64,000 nt of DNA, taken from the NCBI GenBank assembly GCA_026129305.1, contig JAHCII010000003.1, forward strand, positions 87,252-151,251. The letters run 5' to 3'. Under the pieces are notes generated by a model. It saw only the letters and a program-made list of their open reading frames with translations. It searched no databases and had not been told where the DNA came from. Shown piece after piece: positions 60,646 to 64,000 of the stretch (its first letter is position 1; the number at the start of each line of letters is the position of its first letter). The position numbers and the translations under genes were made by a program. The stretch is from Anaerolineales bacterium. Its GTDB lineage: Bacteria > Chloroflexota > Anaerolineae > Anaerolineales > UBA11579.

Positions 60646-61173
60646 TTATGCCGATGCAGGTTTGTCTGCATAGGCCTTGACAACCTGCGCCACACGGCGG
60701 CCAGGTTCTGCCAGCAAGCGAGCCAACTGAGTGGCCGGGGTGTTGAGCAGAGCCAGGAACTGGCTGCGCACCACCGGCAGCGAAGGCAACGTAGCCAAGC
60801 GCGTGACCGAATCCTTGGAAAGAAGTTCCTTACCGAGGAAACCGCCTTTGATCTTGACTGCCTCTTTCTCCTTGGAGAAATCGGCGATCGCTTTGGCCAC
60901 ACCAGGCGCATCACTGAACGCCAGGCCAACAGCCGAGCTGCCGGTCAGGAATTCGGCGGGCACGTCATAGCCCGCATTCTTGAAAGCCAACTGTCCCAAC
61001 GTGTTTTTAACCACATGGAATTCACCGCCAGCTTCGCGGACGCGCTTGCGCAGCTCATTGAAGTCTGGCATCGTCAGGCCAGTGTATTCAGTCAAATACA
61101 CGGCCTCAGACTTGCTCAGCCAGTCTTCATACTCAGCCAGGATGGCTTGCTTCTTGTCTTTCGAAAGCGCCAA
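60646..61173 (-). CDS. rplJ: 50S ribosomal protein L10
   Basis: L10 anchors L7/L12 dimers on the ribosome. The 175-aa product begins ALSKDKKQAILAEYEDWLSK with the conserved TEYTGLTMPDFNELRKRVRE and LTGSSAVGLAFSDAPG. TTG 61173 is the start: GGAGG lies 7 nt upstream and the family N-terminus follows directly; the longer frame would run into the attenuator. The 176-bp leader is an L10-type mRNA leader with a terminator. Confidence 0.97.
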   Translation of the reverse strand: MALSKDKKQAILAEYEDWLSKSEAVYLTEYTGLTMPDFNELRKRVREAGGEFHVVKNTLGQLAFKNAGYDVPAEFLTGSSAVGLAFSDAPGVAKAIADFSKEKEAVKIKGGFLGKELLSKDSVTRLATLPSLPVVRSQFLALLNTPATQLARLLAEPGRRVAQVVKAYADKPASA

Positions 61174-61349
61174 GTCTTTACCTCCTAAACAAAAAAGTCT
61201 TTGCTCCAATGACGAAGCAAAGACTTATAAGCAGGCGAAAGCTACAAAGTCCTTACCTCGGCAGGGAATTAAGTAGCGGATTTTACGCTACACCTGCTGT
61301 CACTGGCAGGGCGCCCATCTAGGGCGAGCAAAATTTTACTACAAAAATC
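61174..61349 (-). ncRNA. L10 leader with attenuator hairpin
   Basis: The region between rplA and rplJ carries GACAGCAGGTG and CCCTGCCGAGGT (conserved halves of the known L10 leader), a GTAGCG/CGCTAC hairpin (61273-61291) and, directly before the rplJ GGAGG, an 11-bp perfect stem (AAGTCTTTGCT/AGCAAAGACTT, 61195-61226) followed by T residues. In this family L10(L12)4 binding decides between termination and read-through. Confidence 0.85.
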
Positions 61350-62069
61350 CTAAGCGGCAGCGCCGATGTTCTGGGCTTGCAGCGGATCCACACTAATTGC
61401 CGGTCCCATGGTGGCGCACAGGGTCAGGCTGCGAATGTAGGCGCCCTTGGCGGCCGCCGGTTTGGCTTTGATGATCGCATCCAACAGGGTCGAGAAGTTC
61501 TCCTGCAGCTTCTCAGGCTCGAAGGACACCTTGCCAATCGCCACGTGCACATTGCCGGTCTTGTCCAAACGGAACTCCACGCGGCCGGCCTTGGCCTGTT
61601 CAATGGCACGGACCAGGTCCTTCTCATTGACCACGGTGCCGCCTTTGGGGTTCGGCATCAGGCCGCGCGGGCCGAGCACACGGCCAATACGGCCTACTAC
61701 GCCCATCATGTCGGGGGTGGCGATCGCCACGTCAAAGTCCAGCCAGCCATCGCCGATCTTCTTCAGCGTGGCGTCGTCATCGGCAACGCCGTCGGCGCCC
61801 GCCTCACGGGCGGCGCGGGCGGCGTCACCCTGGGCAAACACCAAGACGCGCACATCCTTGCCCAGGCCGTGCGGCAGAACCACCACATCGCGCACCTGCT
61901 GGTCAGCGTGGCGCGGGTCCACACCCAGGCGGATGTGCACTTCCACGCTGGCGTCGAACTTGGTGTAAGAGGTTTCCTTGACCAAGGAAAGCGCCTCCTG
62001 CGGGGAGTACTGGCGGCCGTGCTCGACCTTGGATGCTGCTTCTTTGTACTTCTTGCCTCGTTTAGCCAT
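61350..62069 (-). CDS. rplA: 50S ribosomal protein L1
   Basis: L1 forms the mobile stalk near the E site and represses its own operon. The 239-aa product starts [20 protein letters not shown] and has [34 protein letters not shown] and the C-terminal [17 protein letters not shown] 62069 follows AAAGGAG and yields the family start; a longer frame to 62150 crosses the structured rplK-rplA spacer. Confidence 0.98.
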   Translation of the reverse strand: MAKRGKKYKEAASKVEHGRQYSPQEALSLVKETSYTKFDASVEVHIRLGVDPRHADQQVRDVVVLPHGLGKDVRVLVFAQGDAARAAREAGADGVADDDATLKKIGDGWLDFDVAIATPDMMGVVGRIGRVLGPRGLMPNPKGGTVVNEKDLVRAIEQAKAGRVEFRLDKTGNVHVAIGKVSFEPEKLQENFSTLLDAIIKAKPAAAKGAYIRSLTLCATMGPAISVDPLQAQNIGAAA

Positions 62070-62081
62070 TCTTGCTCCTTT

Positions 62082-62178
62082 GTGGTCTACCGGCAAATGC
62101 GCCGGCCTGGCGAGCCGCTCAATGGCAGCCAAAGCTTTTGGCTTTGACACGCGGTGCGAAGCACCGCAGCTCTCCCAC
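62082..62178 (-). promoter_or_regulatory. structured rplK-rplA spacer (candidate L1-type mRNA element)
   Basis: On the minus strand GTGGGAGAGC, a GCGGTGC/GCACCGC hairpin, a GCCAAA/TTTGGC hairpin and finally TAGACCACAAAGGAG are seen; GTGG and CCAC can close the structure just before the rplA ribosome-binding site. The spacer before rplK (62630-62676) has the same plan. Candidate regulatory RNA. Confidence 0.45.
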
Positions 62179-62192
62179 GTATTTATGTGTAG

Positions 62193-62618
62193 TTAGTCGC
62201 GTACGGTGATGCCCATGTTGCGGGCGGTGCCTTCGATCTGCTTCATCGCGGCTTCGATATCGTTGGCGTTCAAGTCCACCATCTTGACCTCGGCGATCTC
62301 GCGCACCTGGGCGCGCGTCACCTCGCCGACCTTCTGGCGGTTGGGTTCACCAGAACCCTTGGCCGCGCCAGCGGCTTTGGCCAACAGCACCGAAGCCGGC
62401 GGGGTCTTCAGGATGAAGGTGAACGAGCCATCGGTGTAGATGGTGACCTGAGCGGGGATCACATCGCCCATACGGTTGGCCGTACGCGCGTTGTATTCCT
62501 TACAAAAACCCATCAGGTTGATGCCGTGGCCGGCCAGAGCCGGGCCAATCGGCGGTGCGGGGCTGGCTTTGCCAGCCTCAATGCGCACGGTAACCACTGC
62601 TTTTAACTTCTTTGCCAT
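62193..62618 (-). CDS. rplK: 50S ribosomal protein L11
   Basis: L11 binds the GTPase-associated region of 23S rRNA and is the substrate of PrmA. The 141-aa product has [37 protein letters not shown] and the C-terminal [20 protein letters not shown]. The Pro-rich linker and N-terminal Lys residues are conserved. GGAGAG precedes the ATG. It is the first gene of the L11-L1-L10-L12 set downstream of nusG. Confidence 0.98.
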   Translation of the reverse strand: MAKKLKAVVTVRIEAGKASPAPPIGPALAGHGINLMGFCKEYNARTANRMGDVIPAQVTIYTDGSFTFILKTPPASVLLAKAAGAAKGSGEPNRQKVGEVTRAQVREIAEVKMVDLNANDIEAAMKQIEGTARNMGITVRD

Positions 62619-62629
62619 TTTCTCTCCTT

Positions 62630-62676
62630 GGCGGTGTTAGCGGCGCGCAACCCTTGGGCTGCGCAAGCCTCCCGCC
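62630..62676 (-). promoter_or_regulatory. structured nusG-rplK spacer
   Basis: On the minus strand GGCGGGAGGC, a TTGCGCA/TTGCGCG region and CCGCTAACACCGCCAAGGAG occur; GGCGG and CCGCC can close the element just before the rplK ribosome-binding site. It parallels the element before rplA. Confidence 0.4.
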
Positions 62677-62682
62677 TGATTG

Positions 62683-63393
62683 CTACGCTTTCTCGACCTG
62701 CAAAAAGTCCAGTTCAACCGGCGTTTCACGGCCGAAGAAATTCACCATCACTCGCACCTTGGCGCGCTCCATGTCGATCTCCGAGACAGTGCCGCGGAAA
62801 TCGTTGAAGGGACCATCCACAATGCGCACACGTTCGCCCTGACGGAAAGTGACCTTGATGCGCGGCGCTTCAGCTTCCATGCGCTTGACGATCTGGGCCA
62901 CTTCCTCTGGACGCAGGGGCAGGGGTGTATTGCCTTGGCCCACAAAGCTGGTCACGCCGGGAGTGTTGCGCACCACGTACCAGGACTCTTCGGTCATGAC
63001 CATATTGACCAGGATGTACCCGGGGAACACGCGGCGCTCTACCGTGCGGCGCTTGCCTTCTTTGACTTCGATTTCCTCTTCGGTGGGCACCACCACATCA
63101 AAGATCATGTCTTTCATGCCCATCGACTCAATGCGCTGTTCCAAGTTATGGCGCACTTTATTCTCGTAGCCCGAGTAGCAGTGCACCACATACCAAGCGC
63201 GGTCATCGCCCTCGACGTCAACTGCCGGCGCCGAGGCTGCAGGCGTGTCTTCGTCTTCGGCAGCCACCTCCGGGGCGGGAGCCTCCTCAACAGCAGCTTC
63301 GGTTTCGGGGGGTGTTTCTTCTGCAGGCGCGGTCAAGTCGGCCTCCTGGCCGTCTTGTTCCTCTGCTACGAAGTCCTTCTCGTCCTCAACCAT
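62683..63393 (-). CDS. nusG: transcription termination/antitermination factor NusG
   Basis: NusG binds RNA polymerase and links it to Rho or ribosomes. The 236-aa product has the NGN domain starting AWYVVHCYSGYENKVRHNLE and including VFPGYILVNMVM and TPGVTSFVG, and a KOW domain (GERVRIVDGPFNDFRGTVSE). Residues 1-65 are an additional acidic, Ala/Pro/Glu-rich and probably disordered extension not present in typical 175-180-aa NusG. It lies 18 bp after secE. Confidence 0.97.
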   Translation of the reverse strand: MVEDEKDFVAEEQDGQEADLTAPAEETPPETEAAVEEAPAPEVAAEDEDTPAASAPAVDVEGDDRAWYVVHCYSGYENKVRHNLEQRIESMGMKDMIFDVVVPTEEEIEVKEGKRRTVERRVFPGYILVNMVMTEESWYVVRNTPGVTSFVGQGNTPLPLRPEEVAQIVKRMEAEAPRIKVTFRQGERVRIVDGPFNDFRGTVSEIDMERAKVRVMVNFFGRETPVELDFLQVEKA

Positions 63394-63411
63394 ACAAACT
63401 CACCAACTATT

Positions 63412-63624
63412 CTATCGCCCCAACAACACAACAAACAGACGTTCAAACAAGAAGTCCAGGCTGCCCAAAATGGCGCCGGCCACCAACATGACGATCAATA
63501 CCACAATCGTCAGGTGGACGGCCTGCTCACGCGTCGGCCACGAGACCCGGCGAAGTTCGGTCACCGTCTCACGCGCCCAGCGCTGCAGGGCATTGGGTTC
63601 TCGCTTTACTGATTTGAGGCTCAT
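63412..63624 (-). CDS. secE: preprotein translocase subunit SecE
   Basis: SecE stabilises SecY in the Sec channel. The 70-aa single-helix form has a basic N-terminus, the conserved WARETVTELRRVSWPTREQA and one transmembrane segment (VHLTIVVLIVMLVAGAILGS). ATG 63624 follows AAGGT by 7 nt; a GTG two codons earlier is also possible. It is followed by nusG and preceded by tRNA-Trp in the usual order. Confidence 0.96.
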   Translation of the reverse strand: MSLKSVKREPNALQRWARETVTELRRVSWPTREQAVHLTIVVLIVMLVAGAILGSLDFLFERLFVVLLGR

Positions 63625-63644
63625 ATGCACACCTTATTCTGTGG

Positions 63645-63670
63645 GCAAAGCCGCTGTACAGCGGCTTTGC
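63645..63670. repeat. 26-bp perfect palindrome between tRNA-Trp and secE
   Basis: GCAAAGCCGCTGT and its exact complement meet without a loop. It lies downstream of tRNA-Trp and in the secE leader. No U-tract follows on the minus strand, so it is more likely a processing or stabilising hairpin than a terminator. Confidence 0.6.
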
Positions 63671-63702
63671 TTCAGTTTCTGTTTGATTGTCGGCAATTTA
63701 GG

Positions 63703-63775
63703 CAGGCGAGGCAGGAATCGAACCCGCAACCCCCGGTTTTGGAGACCGGTGCTCTGCCAATTGAGCTACTCGCCT
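63703..63775 (-). tRNA. tRNA-Trp (CCA)
   Basis: A 73-nt cloverleaf on the minus strand with acceptor AGGCGAG/CTCGCCT, anticodon stem CCGGT/ACCGG and loop CTCCAAA (anticodon CCA, Trp), T loop TTCGATT and discriminator G. No encoded CCA. It sits between rpmG and secE. Confidence 0.96.
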
Positions 63776-63803
63776 ATGCATTGCCAACCACTGGGACGCA
63801 GGG

Positions 63804-63971
63804 TTACTTCGTCTCGCGGTGCAACCGGTGAACACGGCAGCGCGGGCAGAACTTCTTCATTTCCAAGCGGTTCTGGTCGTTGCGCCGGCTTTTCTCGGAA
63901 GTGTAGTTGCGCTCATGGCACTCCGTACACTCCAAAGTAATCACCACTCGTATACCTTTTTTTCCAGCCAT
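63804..63971 (-). CDS. rpmG: 50S ribosomal protein L33
   Basis: The 55-aa product begins [20 protein letters not shown] and ends [17 protein letters not shown]. It keeps both zinc-binding Cys pairs (CTEC and CPRC), so it is the zinc-containing form. It opens the visible part of the rpmG, tRNA-Trp, secE, nusG, ribosomal-protein series; the upstream gene is outside the window. No tuf remnant is visible in the last 29 bases. Confidence 0.97.
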   Translation of the reverse strand: MAGKKGIRVVITLECTECHERNYTSEKSRRNDQNRLEMKKFCPRCRVHRLHRETK

Positions 63972-64000
63972 CTCTACGTCCTAGCTTACTGCCTGGTCTT

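Overview
The window looks like a chromosome segment of a GC-rich, probably thermotolerant or environmental member of the Chloroflexota, most likely Anaerolineae. This is an inference from gene content: HrcA/CIRCE control of both chaperone operons, Pro/Thr-rich (TPT) surface proteins, several sortase-fold proteins, many TPR and beta-propeller exported proteins, and a NurA/HerA pair. No phage, insertion sequence, CRISPR array or other clear mobile element was seen; the only transfer-like signals are a four-helix-bundle gene and a mazEF pair near herA, plus small palindromic repeats.

Layout. 1-1116: end of a C39-like peptidase/TPR protein. 1199-6066: hrcA-grpE-dnaK-dnaJ with a perfect CIRCE. 6063-9733: MFS transporter, prmA, LOG-family protein, trmD. 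9813-14611: two tandem membrane-anchored TPR genes, then groES-groEL with a second CIRCE. 14787-18218: a secreted propeller-LPATG-sortase fusion and a seven-repeat lipoprotein. 18190-22262: rlmB, RNase D, a beta-CASP nuclease and a C26 amidotransferase. 22311-25290: tRNA-Ser and a small ArsR-led operon (VOC, DUF1697, YdeI-like). 25338-28589: SWIM protein, tRNA-Pro, rhomboid protease and a degenerate PfkB protein. 28753-37756: a cell-surface region (sortase-like protein, sortase, TPT protein with an IPVTG signal, response regulator, Tad-like protein, two TolB-like lipoproteins). 37820-42145: MarR-ABC exporter operon with a broken last gene. 42275-47050: operon with peptidase E, asparagine synthase and a glycosyltransferase. 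47086-50533: pyruvate dehydrogenase operon with a mirrored divergent promoter. 52021-56554: nurA, a HAS-barrel-like gene, a four-helix-bundle gene, herA, mazEF. 56620-60121: membrane protein, lytic transglycosylase and a two-component system. 60194-63971: rpmG, tRNA-Trp, secE, nusG, rplK, rplA, rplJ, rplL.

The most interesting signals are: (a) three sortase-fold proteins, one carrying an LPATG motif directly in front of its own sortase domain, and a sortase/IPVTG-substrate/response-regulator cluster; (b) a consistent leaderless architecture in which a TATACT- or TANAAT-type -10 box lies 6-8 nt before the start codon of the first gene of many units, while internal operon genes carry Shine-Dalgarno sequences; (c) divergent promoters built on self-complementary DNA (18965-18972 and 50492-50533); (d) an 11-bp motif shared by both CIRCE promoters; (e) short tandem repeats inside hrcA (15 bp, in frame) and at the 5' end of herA (7 bp, frame-changing). 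Start codons were often moved inward from the longest open frame because the longer version ran through the promoter or a tRNA.
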